NCBI GenBank assembly: GCA_900312665.1
Contig: ONZQ02000001.1
Location: 2,816,496-2,880,495, forward strand
DNA from: Cephalotrichum gorgonifer
Lineage: Eukaryota > Ascomycota > Sordariomycetes > Microascales > Microascaceae
DNA length: 64,000 bases
Reading direction: 5' to 3'
Part shown: positions 22,367 to 32,532 of the stretch, one piece after another
Numbering within the stretch: position 1 is the first letter of the stretch
Layout: every line of letters begins with the position of its first letter
Made by a program: the position numbers and the translations under genes
Notes under the pieces: generated by a model
Told to the model about the DNA's origin: nothing
What the model saw: only the letters and a program-made list of their open reading frames with translations
The model's database searches: none

Positions 22367-22765
22367 TCAGCTCCCCCTGTACGTCGTGTACGAATACGGC
22401 GCCAACAAGAGCGGCACATGATGATGGCCCTCTCCCATGGTGAATGTGACTGCCACCTCGGGGAAGAAGGTATTCCCCTCCCCGAAGTAGGCCCCCGTGT
22501 CGAACGTCAGCACCCACCTCGACCCCTTCCCCCCGTCGTCAAGCTCCGCGATGACGTCGTCGAGCGTGTAGAGCGGCACCTCGCCCGAGGAGCGCGCGCC
22601 GGAGTAGGGGAGCCAGGCCTTGACGCGGCCGTCGTCGTCGGTGCGGGACTCGAAGGTGCGCGGGGTCGATGTCGAGAGGGACTCGAGGCGGACCTGGACC
22701 GAGGCGGCGGGGCGGCCGGTCTGGGTGTTTAGGACGTGGCAGGTTATGCGGTCTTTGGTGGCCAT
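22367..22765 (-). CDS. 5-hydroxyisourate hydrolase (transthyretin-like)
   Basis: An intronless 132-aa frame, the family's usual size. It hydrolyses 5-hydroxyisourate, the product of urate oxidase, to OHCU in purine (urate) breakdown. Hallmarks: ITCHVLNTQTGRPA near the N-terminus with catalytic His10, an RTDDDGRVKAWLP strand, FFPEVAVTFTM, and the C-terminal HHHVPLLLAPYSYTTYRGS whose last four residues YRGS are the diagnostic signature separating these enzymes from transthyretin. No peroxisomal SKL-type signal is present; the YRGS end is itself catalytic. No other urate gene lies in the window. Confidence 0.96.
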   Translation of the reverse strand: MATKDRITCHVLNTQTGRPAASVQVRLESLSTSTPRTFESRTDDDGRVKAWLPYSGARSSGEVPLYTLDDVIAELDDGGKGSRWVLTFDTGAYFGEGNTFFPEVAVTFTMGEGHHHVPLLLAPYSYTTYRGS

Positions 22766-22778
22766 TGTTGCTTTTTTT

Positions 22779-22810
22779 TTCTTCTTTCCTTCTTCTTTCC
22801 TTCTTCTTTC
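22779..22810. repeat. Triple 11-mer in the hydroxyisourate hydrolase leader
   Basis: Three tandem copies of TTCTTCTTTCC (last base differs in the third). On the mRNA strand this is a purine tract (GGAAAGAAGAA) starting 14 nt upstream of the start codon, preceded by a further A run. Confidence 0.85.
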
Positions 22811-23853
22811 GCTCTTCCCGGAGTGGGGGGACGGGAATCTCTCAATTGACGAGATTTTTTGCCTTTTCTTTTCTTGTTTCCCCTTTTTCTGTGGATTTGT
22901 TCTTGTCGGCTTTCAAGTTTAGACGGATTGAGGTAGTTCTTTTCCGAGAGGCAGTGGATGTGGATGAGGAGAGGAAAGTAAGGCTGGGAAGACGAGAAGC
23001 TGAGGTAGTTACCTATAGAGCGAGAGGTGGGGCTTGACGATGGCGGGGCAGAGGCGGAAGACGGCGGGGTCCTTCCAGCTGTTCTAGAGGTTGTGGGGCC
23101 TTGTCAAGGAGAGAGCCGAAACATAAATATCCATTCCACTGGCTGAACAAAGCGAGCTTCTTCAGTAGTATTATAGCCGACAAAACAAATGTATAGAATG
23201 GCGACCACTGGGATGTTGGGCTCGGATAAAAATAGCATCAAAGTCCTGCGCTCAGCCCGATGCTCGTAGTCCTTCGCCTACCTGCACTCGTAATATTGGT
23301 AGTAATATTGGTAGGACTTGTCACGCGGAGCCGGGGCCGGAGCCGGCCACCGCCACAATGAGTTCTCCACAGTGTTGTTGCCTAGCGCCATGACGGACAC
23401 TCACTGTCTCCTGACCCCCTCCCCTAACCGCGCGCCAGCTCTCGCCACAATCTGCCTCTTCCATTCCACTAGAATCCGTGAAACGCCAGCTCCTTGGGCT
23501 CGAGTGGCGTGGACGTCGGCCGGGCATGTGGGCGCCGTGGCGTCCGGCCGTGATGGCTGAAACACCCATACACTGTAATTGCGTAGTGGGGCCGAGCCCG
23601 AACCACCTGGTGGGGTTATTCCCGCTTCGGGATTGAAGAGCGTCAACGGCGCAGACGACTACCACAACATTACAAGATTAAGCCTGGAACGGCGCAACTA
23701 AACGTGAGTTGTTAGATTGTTAGACTGGCAGTTGGAGTAGCTACGGGGAAAGAGAGGGGGAAAGGAACGGACGCCTCTGCCAAAGAATAATCATAAAAAT
23801 GGCCAAAGTACAAGGAGCAAACTCCGAGGTCGAGTCCCCACAGCCGCGGGCCA

Positions 23854-23859
23854 TATAAG
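23854..23859 (+). promoter_or_regulatory. Possible TATA element of the IFI6-like gene
   Basis: ATATAAG is about 300 nt before the ATG at 24156. The distance is long but would fit a leader of some 270 nt. It is the only TATA-like site in this promoter. Confidence 0.3.
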
Positions 23860-24155
23860 AACACATACTGCCGGATTTGCACTTTTGAGTTTGTGTGCCA
23901 CGCATTGGGATCTGGGTGTCACCGAGTGGCTCCCTTACGTTCCACAGGATCCCTCGTTGGGCAGCAACTGAGGGAAGGGAACCATTATCTACCCCGACAG
24001 ATTCCCCTCCAAACTAGGCTTGTACTCCAGTTTCAATCCGCCTGAGATTCTACTATCGATTCCATACCATATTCCCAATCTCTTCCTCGCGGACAACGAC
24101 GTGGTTACCCTCAGTAATCTGGCCAGATATTCAGCCATATCATCGCCAAGAAAAA

Positions 24156-24703
24156 ATGCTTCCCGTCTGGCTCCTCAGCTCCTTCCCAGGCAATGACATA
24201 TTCGACGGTCTCAAGGGGTACGGAGCGGACTTCATCAACTTTCTGTCCCAGCCTCGTAAGCTTTCTCTCACTGAGTTCCGGGATTAACTACGCCAGCGGC
24301 CCCTAGTTTACAGACAACTAACTGATCATGTGAAAGATGTCATCGCAGTGATAGCCGCCTGGGCGATCACGTTTACGGTAGTAGTGTCCGTAATTCTGAC
24401 CTTGGGCTTCGGCCCTATTGGTATCGGTGCCGGTACGCGATCGATCTTTTACCCCGTGGGGACGAACATCAAGGTTCCAGATGATGACTGATCAATCCTC
24501 TCCGAGTAACTTTAGGAACCTTGGCCGCCGCCTTCCAGTCGTACATGTATGGAGGGTTCACCCCCGCAGGCGGTATATTTGCGACTCTGACAAGTATGGC
24601 GATGCTGGGGAGTATGATGCCGGCGGCTGTTCTGGGTGCCTCGTGTATTGCGACTGTGGTTGCAAGTATTGTGTGGGCGTGTAAAGTGGGAGTAGTTGAC
24701 TGA
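24156..24703 (+). CDS. IFI6/IFI27 (Ifi-6-16) family glycine-rich membrane protein
   Basis: Three short exons found from splice motifs and frame: 24156-24255, 24349-24432 and 24516-24703 (372 nt, 123 aa). Intron 1 is GTAAGC...CTAACTGAT...CGCAG; intron 2 is GTACGC...CTTTAG. No single open frame shows this gene. The protein has an N-terminal segment (MLPVWLLSSFPGNDIFDG), a membrane helix (about 34-52), then GFGPIGIGAG|TLAAAFQSYMYGG and TPAGGIFATLTSMAMLGSM, the small-residue helix pattern of the interferon-induced 6-16 family, and a last hydrophobic helix. Animal members sit in mitochondria or the nuclear envelope and modulate apoptosis; fungal relatives are known as sequences but their role is unclear. 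Exon joints fall inside the conserved glycine-rich block, which supports the model. Confidence 0.78.
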
Positions 24704-24909
24704 AGGGTTGGCGACGGAGTATAAGACAGAGAGAATAAAGTCAGTTCTCATAGAGAAGATCATAACTGGTTGGAAAGTACAAGTACATATCGTAAGTCCC
24801 AGTAGAAAGTAATCTCGGCAATAGTTGACTGTCAAGGTCGCCTCCAGACCAGTCCTTGCTTATCCCCGAAGGTATGCTCCGGGCCGGCATCCGCAACCAG
24901 GTGCAAACA

Positions 24910-24943
24910 CCTGTTAACGCTTCTCCACACCGGAGTTAACAGG
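24910..24943. repeat. Inverted repeat CCTGTTAAC / GTTAACAGG
   Basis: Two perfect 9-bp arms are separated by 16 nt. It lies about 200 nt after the IFI6-like stop codon and 345 nt before the bZIP start. It could be a dimer-binding operator or an RNA hairpin. Confidence 0.7.
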
Positions 24944-25030
24944 CCAGGGTATTTACAAATCAATGTCAGCCAGCTGCATTAGCGCGATCTCTCGCATGGG
25001 TCTCGTCCCGCTTTGGACGTCTACCTGGTT

Positions 25031-25068
25031 TATAAGGGCATCAGCACCCTATAAAGGCATCAGTACCA
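25031..25068 (+). promoter_or_regulatory. Tandemly duplicated TATA element
   Basis: Two adjacent 19-bp copies (25031-25049, 25050-25068) match at 16 positions. Each begins with a TATA box (TATAAGG, TATAAAG) followed by GCATCAG(C/T)ACC. The second TATA is about 240 nt before the bZIP-gene ATG, suitable for two alternative start sites. Confidence 0.6.
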
Positions 25069-25288
25069 GTGCTTAACTCTGCGCCCCCCCCTTTTTTCTC
25101 CGTGAGAACGATCCTTGTGTCCCATTTCTATCGGAGATATCGACTAGCAGACCATTGTAAGCCGGTTGCATATAAGTCGCGGGCGCGTACTTCTCGCTCT
25201 ATTTGCGGACGGAGGAAGTGCATATTCGGGTACACCGTACGAGAACAGCAAACTTCGGAGTCGTGGGGGAATAGATCGCCTTTAAAGG

Positions 25289-26315
25289 ATGGATGCGACG
25301 CAAGATGTACCCAAGGTCTCCTTCCTGGGGACCACATACCCTCTCATCGATGCGAGGGAACCCTCTGACGACTGGACGGGCATAACGAGCACTGCAGAGA
25401 GGAAGAAGCGGCAGAACAGACTAAATCAGCGTGCGCATCGTTAGTGTCACCCCGCCACTCCACCCCCCTCAATTTAGATCCTTCTCTCCTGCACGCCCCT
25501 CCCTTGGGGCAATACGCAGGCAGGAGACTGACAAGAAGACGTCCCCACTACCAGGTCGGAGAAAAATGGCCCAGAAGAAGCAGGAGGGATCCGAAACCCC
25601 GGCCGACGGCCCGCTAGCCGCGGGTGAAGCTAGGCCGTCCAGCGAATGCACCAGCCTCCAGAGTCGCAGCGCTGCCCTCCATCCCCCCGAGGTTAGCGGC
25701 TGGGTCCTCTACGCTTCGGATGGGAGATCTGCCTCGTTCAAGGCCCTGATGCAGCGCGCCTACGAGGACTACGTCCTCGGCGGCCCCCGCCTGACGAACC
25801 TCAACGCCCTCATCCGCATTAATGTCCTCAACGCGATGGCGAATAATGCCACGAGGATGGGCTTCACCTCCCCTGGCCTCTGCGACGACGACCACATATC
25901 GCCCTACAGCCTGCTCGGCCCGCCGCCCCCACAACAACCAACGCTCCCGTCGCCGTCCTGCCCGGAGTGCCTCCTTCCTACGGCCGTGCAGAAGCGGCTC
26001 TCGCACCACCCCTGGATAGACCTGTTACCATTCCCCAGGTTCCGGGATAATACGATACTAGGGATCGAGGCGGGACTCCTGGATGAGGACGAGCTGTGCA
26101 TGGACATCTCCGAGCTACCCGATACGGTAAAGGACAGGAACCCCACGCTCATTGTGTGGGGGGAGCCCTGGAACTGTCGGGCCTGGGAGGTAACTCCCGA
26201 CTTCCTGAGGAAGTGGGGCTGGCTGCTCCGTGGGTGTCCTGAGATACTCGAGGCGACGAATTACTGGCGCATGACAAGGGGGGAGAAGAAGCTTATTTTC
26301 GATCCGCGGTTCTGA
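25289..26315 (+). CDS. bZIP-type transcription factor with DUF3425 domain
   Basis: Two exons: 25289-25439 and 25555-26315, total 303 aa. The intron runs from GTTAGT to TACCAG. Splicing joins AERKKRQNRLNQRAH to RRRKMAQKK, rebuilding a complete bZIP basic region at residues about 38-60; before splicing exon 1 ends in a stop. The C-terminal half is DUF3425, seen from HHPWIDLLPFPRFRDN through DEDELCMDI, VWGEPWNCRAWEVTPDFLRKWGWLL and GCPEILEATNYWR. Proteins with this pairing are fungal nuclear regulators, often of secondary metabolism or stress genes. After the basic region there is no clear heptad of leucines, so dimerisation may rely on the DUF3425 part. Likely regulated through the duplicated TATA promoter upstream. 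Confidence 0.9.
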
Positions 26316-27093
26316 TGGATCTACACCTGGGCCTTGGCTTGTAGGATGACCAGTTATAAAGCGAGGAGAAACGTTTATAGGTATCAATTAGTAGACGTAC
26401 GCTTTCCTTCGAGGGATGGCCTCCCCATGACACGCGGCATCGTCTCTGGAGCGGCGGGGGAAGGGAGTATTGCCCCTGTGAGCTGCTTTGGATCCCATTG
26501 CGTCCCCACGCTATGTAGAATATTATTTGTGTTGGATTTGGGTCGAAGAAAGTCCATCTACCCATTGGGACTCGACATAAATAGCATTGGAACGGCGGTG
26601 TGTTCGTGAGAGAAGAGTCTGAAGTAGAAAATGTGGTTGTTCCATCTGGAGATGTCCAAGTTTATATGTGCGTGTGCTTGCAACTGTTGGCAGCTCTGTC
26701 GGGCACCCCAGCCGGCTAAGTCTCGGGGCAGTGCAGGGCGGCGGTGACGTTTTGGAGGGGTGACCGCGATACAACGATACATGCAACCTCCCAAACATTA
26801 GCTTTCTTTCGGATTCCATCTTCAAGCAGGCCCCCTAACCGCCAATATTTAGCTGGAAGCTATATTATCGTCGTAATTGTACTCCCCATATACAAGGACC
26901 CTGTCCTGCGCTTTCGTCCACTCCCTTGCCACCGCCCGCGAAATACGCCGGCTTTGTCCCACCGTCGACCCCACTATCGACCTACCCCTCTATCCTCTGT
27001 CCTCTATCCTCTAGCTATCCTCAAGGATCTAGGATCTAGGATCTTCACCGACACCACCGAATCCACCCGCCGCCAGCCACCAACTTCCAAAAA
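26316..27093. other. Intergenic region and GET3 leader
   Basis: No gene seen. The last 150 nt are a C/T-rich leader. Just before the GET3 start lie repeated CTATCCTC-type units and then GGATCTA repeated (27025-27044); these two are partly complementary and could pair. Confidence 0.55.
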
Positions 27094-28239
27094 ATGTCGA
27101 CGGCAATAATCGACGGGGACGACATCATGGAGCCCTCGCTCCAGTCCATCCTCGACCAGAAGACCCTCCGCTGGATCTTCGTCGGCGGCAAGGGCGGCGT
27201 CGGCAAGACCACGACCTCGTCGTCCCTCGCCATCCAGCTCGCCAAGGTCCGCCGCTCCGTGCTGCTCATCTCCACCGACCCCGCGCACAACCTCTCCGAC
27301 GCCTTCGGCCAGAAGTTCGGAAAGGAGGCGAGGCAGATCAACGGCTTCGACAACCTGAGCGCCATGGAGATCGACCCCAACGGCAGCATGCAGGACCTGC
27401 TGGCCGGGCAGCTTGACGAGTCGGACGACGCGATGGGGGGACTAGGGAACGTTGTTCAGGATATGGCCGCCGCGGTACGTGTTCCTATTGCCTCCTTTCT
27501 ATAGGCGCTGGCTCCTAGCGGATTACATTGCGTAATCGCGCTCGTCTGTTTACCACGCACACACGCCCACACACACACTAACACCACCCAACTCATCCAG
27601 ATCCCCGGTATCGACGAAGCCATGTCCTTCGCCGAGGTCATCAAGCAGGTCAAGAGCCTCTCATACGAGGTCATAGTCTTCGACACCGCCCCCACGGGCC
27701 ACACCCTCCGCTTCCTCCAGTTCCCCACCGTCCTCGAGAAGGCTCTCGCCAAGGTCACCCAGCTCTCCTCGCAGTTCGGCCCCCTCCTCAACGGCATCCT
27801 TGGACCCGGCGGCCAGCTCCCCAACGGCCAGAGCCTCAGCGACACTATCGAGAAGCTCGAGGGCCTGCGCGCCACCATCGGCGAGGTGAACAACCAGTTC
27901 AAGGACGTCGCCCTGACGACCTTCGTTTGCGTCTGCATCCCCGAGTTCCTGTCCCTGTACGAGACGGAGCGCATGATACAGGAGCTTGGCAACTACGGCA
28001 TCGACACCCACGCCATCGTCGTCAACCAGCTGCTCTTCCCGAAGAAGGGGAGCTCGTGCGAGCAGTGCAACGCCAGGAGGAAGATGCAGAGGAAGTACCT
28101 CGAGCAGATCGAGGAGCTGTACGAGGACTTCAACGTCGTGAGGATGCCGCTGCTCGTCGAGGAGGTCAGGGGGAAGGAGAAGCTCGAGGCCTTCAGCGAG
28201 ATGCTCGTGAAGCCTTATGCGCCGACTGACGTGGAGTGA
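27094..28239 (+). CDS. GET3: GET3/TRC40 ATPase for tail-anchored protein insertion
   Basis: Two exons: 27094-27474 and 27601-28239, total 339 aa, the usual length. The intron is GTACGT...CACTAACACC...ATCCAG and sits between MAAA and IPGIDEAMSFAEV. Get3 is the cytosolic homodimeric ATPase that picks up tail-anchored membrane proteins and hands them to the Get1/Get2 receptor at the ER. Seen: deviant P-loop GGKGGVGKTT (31-40), switch I STDPAHNLSDAF, switch II DTAPTGHTLR, the hydrophobic client-binding helices rich in Gly/Leu/Gln, and the zinc-binding CxxC (SSCEQCNARRKMQ) that holds the dimer. All key residues are present. It was long annotated as an arsenical pump ATPase. Confidence 0.97.
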
Positions 28240-29049
28240 GAGTTTTAATGTCCGCCTGGGCAAGTTGGTAGTTAGATAGGGAGCAGAAACGAGGGAGATA
28301 GATAGATGCATGTGGAAAATTCCGAGGGCTGAGCCTGTTTTTTTTATGTTTATTTTTAATCTTGCACTTCCAGCATTGAAATGGGTGTTCACTGTCACTT
28401 ATACTAGAGATGTCAAATTTCAAGGGACCTAAAAGGGGGGAGGGAGGACATGTAAAGCGTAGAAGCTGCATGTAATCATTTCACTAAATCAACAGTCACT
28501 CCAGGTATCACGGAAAACGGAGTAATCATATTGGCCAAAGTCAACGGAGTGTATTTACGCCTTCTTCTCTATCCGCTCGCGGCCGGCAGCGGCCGAATGC
28601 AACCCCCAGAAGAACAAGACAATTGACAAATCGCATCTCTCATGCAGTCGTCGTACCCTCCCTCCTCCCTATCGATTAATCCAAACACAGAAAAAACCCC
28701 TTCCAACGCCTCCAACTGCGCCACATGAACTCTTCCCCGTGGCAAAGCCCACTATGGGGGGGGGAAGGAAAAAAGAACACGCCCAAAACGTTCATGGTTA
28801 TTCCCACAGATATCCACTCAATGCAAACAATCCCTTCCAATAGTAAAACAAAAAACGGTGCTCCCCCTTTCGCAACAGAAATGCATCAGCCCCAAGAACG
28901 GATGAGGACTGCCAGATTATGAGATCACCCCCTGAACTCCAGAGACGGTATTTGTGGTGTACAAGGAGGCATCGTGCCACCCATGGCAAACGGGAGAAGA
29001 TATGGAGATGATGGAAAAGACAAGGCACAACTGTCGTAAGGGGCCTCTC
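28240..29049. other. Intergenic region between convergent genes
   Basis: It holds the 3' ends of GET3 and MPE1. A T-rich patch at 28337-28360 probably belongs to the GET3 3'UTR. No gene seen. Confidence 0.6.
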
Positions 29050-31209
29050 TCATAGCTCGCGGTAGTCGCTAGGTCGGACCCGTTTTTGCCGGTTCTGTTG
29101 GCGGTGGGGATTTACGGGTTTCCGGAAATAAGCGTCATCATCGTCGGCGCCGGTGCCGGCATTCTGGTTGTTGTATTGATTGTTGTAGCCCTGGTTGAAA
29201 TTCCGATTCTGCTGCTGGTAGTTGTTCATACCCCCACCGTTCATACCGTTCATCCCGCGGCCCATCATGCCCCCGTTCATGTTGGGGTTCATGCCGTGGT
29301 TCATGTTGCCGTTCATGCCACCATTCATCATCGGCATCATCCCGTTGAACATGCCGCCGCCGTTCATGGGTGGGAAGCCCCCGTTCATTGGGCCGTTCAT
29401 CATGGGGTTGTTCATCATAGGCATACCCATCGGCATCCCCATGTTAGGCATCCCCATCCCCATTCCCATTCCCATCCCCATCGCCATAGGGTTCATCCCA
29501 CCACCATATGGCATCATGTTGGGCATGCCAGGCATGTTGGGCATCCCCATCATACCATGGGGTCCACCCATGAAGTGTTGCTGCTGCATCGCGGCCTGCT
29601 CCTGCTCCTGCATCTTCTGCTGCATAGCCCTCGGTGCCTTGGGGATCTTAGGGTTTTCCAGGAGTTCGTCCGCCGGGCGTTTCTTCGGACCAGACTGCTG
29701 GGACGCACCCGTAGCTGAGCTGAGGTCGGTTGATGATGACGCTTGGGTGTTGCTGGATGTCGTGGCGGAATCTGTCTGGGACGGTGCATCCCCGGCTTGA
29801 GAAGCCGTGGTGGCGGTCGCCTTAGTGTCGGGGGATACACTGTCGCGCTTGGAACCTTGGCTAGTCTTGTCCGCGCCCTCGTCAGTAGGGAGAGTGTCTG
29901 GGGTGGGGGTGACGCCCTTCGCCGGCGTGGTGGATGTGGCGGGAGGGCTCGTGGGGGTCGGCGCTCGGGCCCCCCGACGCCTCTTTCTCCTTCTCTTGTA
30001 GGTACTCCTTGATCTTTTCGGTCACTTCATCATCTGGCTTGAGATCGTCGATGAGGACGCCTTCGGCCTTGCAAGCAGGGCAGACGAAGTCGCTTTCGAT
30101 GAGAGCATTGGTTATGCAATCATTGCAGTACGTCTTCCCACAGCATGGCGTCTTCATTGGTTCTATGAACATTTTCTTGTCCGCCGGGCATGCCAGCCCC
30201 CTTTCACGAAGTTCCTTGTCTTCCGCGAGCTCTCCCTTGGGGGCGGCTGACGACTTCGCCTTGGCCTGGTACTTCTCCCATGATGCTTTATCAGGCCTAG
30301 CAATGACGAAATCTCCATCTGCGTTCACCATTATGCCAGCTGGTCGCTTTGCCTCTTCGTCGCCACCAGCCTGCGCGAGGGCAACACTCTTATCCACAGT
30401 AGTGAGGAATGATCGTGGGATACCCGTCGTCCGCTTAACACGTCGTCGATTGTCATATTCGGGGTCGTCGTTCGTCGGACACATCTGGATCCAGTGTCCC
30501 TTCTCCCCGCAGCGATAGCAGATATACCCATTAGGAGGGTCGTGATCGGGGACGTTGGCGGGCCTGTGGGCGCCTCCTGGCTTATTGTAGAACACCGGTT
30601 TCTCGCTGCAAAGGCGTGGTTAGTTTCATTATAAATACAGTTGCAAAACAATGCGACAGGCAGATGTTTTATTGGGGGGGGGGAGGAAACAGGTACATAC
30701 TGAGACAAGTCCTCCTTCTCGGCTGACCATGCTCCTGATAGAACCTGGAACATGGCCTGCATTTTCTCCTGTTCCGTCCCTGCCTCTTGAATCGAGGCAG
30801 AGGCTTCCTTGGCCTTGTCTTTCGCCGCGAGATCCTTCTTGAACGAGTTCTTCGCGTGGCCTGGCATCTTTCCGGTCACATAGCGGGCGGCTTTCCCGGC
30901 ACCCGGCTTGACCGCAGGGAGGCGACGAGCCGTTACTACCGTCGCCCGGGGGATAATAGTGGTATCATCGTCGTATTCTAGGCCCAAGTTAGCAGGTGGA
31001 TGGTTGGGGGATGAATGACAAACGTTCGAGCACTTACCTTCCTTGCCATCCTCACTATAGATTGCAAGGTCGAAGTCGGTCCCGTCCCCGAGGCCGCTCT
31101 TGATGATGATGTCGCGTTTGAGTTCGAATACCGAGATGCCGGTGCCGTCAAACTCGACACGCGTCGGTTCCCGTTGTGACTTGAACTTGAAGAACACTGA
31201 TGAAGGCAT
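29050..31209 (-). CDS. MPE1: Mpe1, cleavage and polyadenylation factor subunit (frame break near 29970)
   Basis: Three exons: 31209-31038, 30977-30701 and 30605-29050. Introns are GTAAGTG...GCTAAC...CCTAG and GTATGT...CTAACC...TGCAG. Mpe1 belongs to the pre-mRNA 3'-end processing machinery. Domains in order: DWNN ubiquitin-like domain (starts PSSVFFKFKSQ), CCHC knuckle CYRCGEKGHWIQMC and a RING-like CPADKK..CCGKTYCNDC..CPAC. Then the frame breaks at a run of six G (plus strand C at about 29970-29975). Read straight, it stops at 29882 (390 aa). With one G fewer it continues as a Thr/Pro-rich linker, KKRPADELLENPKIP, and a Met/Gly/Asn-rich tail to 29050 (667 aa). Total exon length is 2005 nt, one over a multiple of three. 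No good intron explains it. A homopolymer base error is the simplest reading; a true truncation is possible. Confidence 0.88.
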
Positions 31210-32532
31210 CGTGATGTGGCGTGTTGTGGGTCGTACCGTTTACTAGGTGAGTAGTTTCCGTTTCTGTCGAGATGCGGAGTGCGCGTTCTTGACCTTAACT
31301 GCCTCAAAGGTCGTACAACGCAGAGATCAACTATAATAGATATTTTGGATTTCGGAGAATCAGGGAATGTGCAGGAAAAAAAAACTGTTCAACTCTCCAC
31401 CAAGAGATAGCTCTTGTGACCCTTTCAACAAGACAGGAAATAGGGAAATCAATTATGATTCAAATGTTCGAGGGACAGTGAGTGAATCAACAAAAGGGCC
31501 AATCCTTGGTTGAGAAGGATTAATACAAAGCCAGCATACGCCAAGAGGCTGCTCCACTGAATAAAGGAAGGACCCCTCCCCCAGTGGTTCTCTGATCGGG
31601 ACCCTTTGTTTCTTCTCACTTCTTGTTTTCCCCTTACTCCAGCTCAGAGTCCTTGCGACAGAATCACGTCCCGAACTGACTGACGTCTTTTGCACCCAAG
31701 CCTTCCCACCACCTGTAGTCTCGTGCACAATGTCACAGGGGAATCTCTTCGAACTCTTCGCACACTCGTCTGCAGGTAAAACCAGGATTAGTAGGGCGAC
31801 AATAGCTGTTGCTCAAGAGTCACTTGTTGGGCTATTCGGGTAGATGGATGGGTCGAGAATGGTGGCCGGCTTCAGTAGAATGATCCAAAGTGAAGAATAA
31901 GTGGGGGGAATCGGAACGAGAAAATGACAATCGATGTAGAATTCCCGCCTTTTCGATGCTTTCCGGTTTCGCGTTGATGGAAATGGACACCGTTAGCAGC
32001 CTGGACGAGGGGGGTCGGGAAAGGATGATGGAGGAGAAAAGAGAGCGGAGAGGTAATGCGATGACTTCGAGGGAATTTGGCTCTAGCCACCTGAATTGGT
32101 TACTAATCAACGGTCAATGTGAGGGCGCTCAGTGGTGACCTGCAGACTGCGTCCGTCAGCAGGCGGCAATATCGTAGTACGAAGTACTCCGTATTAGATT
32201 AAGTGCTAAGGAAAATGGTCAAGCATCACGTGCTCCTGTCACTTGTCTTTGTCCACCACATGCCGCATCTGGCCGCGTTCCCCGTCTCCACCAAAGAACT
32301 GAGTAGCGGCCTTCCTCGGCTGGTGTTGGTACTAGCTGACAATTGCCAAGTTGGACCTAACAGAAACTCGTCTCAGCATCTGCAGCGTTCCACCCATAAT
32401 ACAGGAAAGCCTGTATTACTGAGGGGCAACCGACACCACTCCTGGCCCAAAGGTTCCTTTCTGCCCCTCCACTGGTTAGCTGCCTTTTGTGGAAGTACTT
32501 TTGTATATTATTAGACTCCCGACCTGAACAAA
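31210..32532. other. Divergent promoter region: MPE1 and DUG1
   Basis: No gene seen on either strand. It contains AGTACGAAGTACTCCGTA (about 32176-32193), a relative of the recurring intergenic motif. No clear TATA box on either side. Confidence 0.55.

Larger units (their letters stand above)
22766..24155. other. Divergent promoter region: hydroxyisourate hydrolase and IFI6-like gene
   Basis: No further gene found. Besides the purine repeat next to the left start codon it contains a TATA-like element at 23854-23859 for the right-hand gene. GGAGCCGGGGCCGGAGCC-type short repeats lie near 23328. Confidence 0.55.
24704..25288. other. Promoter of the bZIP-DUF3425 gene
   Basis: No gene inside. It holds a perfect 9-bp inverted repeat (24910-24918 and 24935-24943) and a tandem duplication that carries two TATA elements (25031-25068). 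Confidence 0.65.

Noticed and set aside
25431..25554. Reading the bZIP-DUF3425 protein as one exon from 25431
   Set aside because: That frame starts without an ATG and lacks the DNA-binding region. Splicing 25439 to 25555 restores a full bZIP basic region.
29882..30150. Intron as explanation of the MPE1 frame change
   Set aside because: Candidate donors (GTGACC, GTACCT, GTCGGG, GTCACC) are poor, and the best donor/acceptor pair (GTACCT to CCCCAG) keeps the wrong frame.
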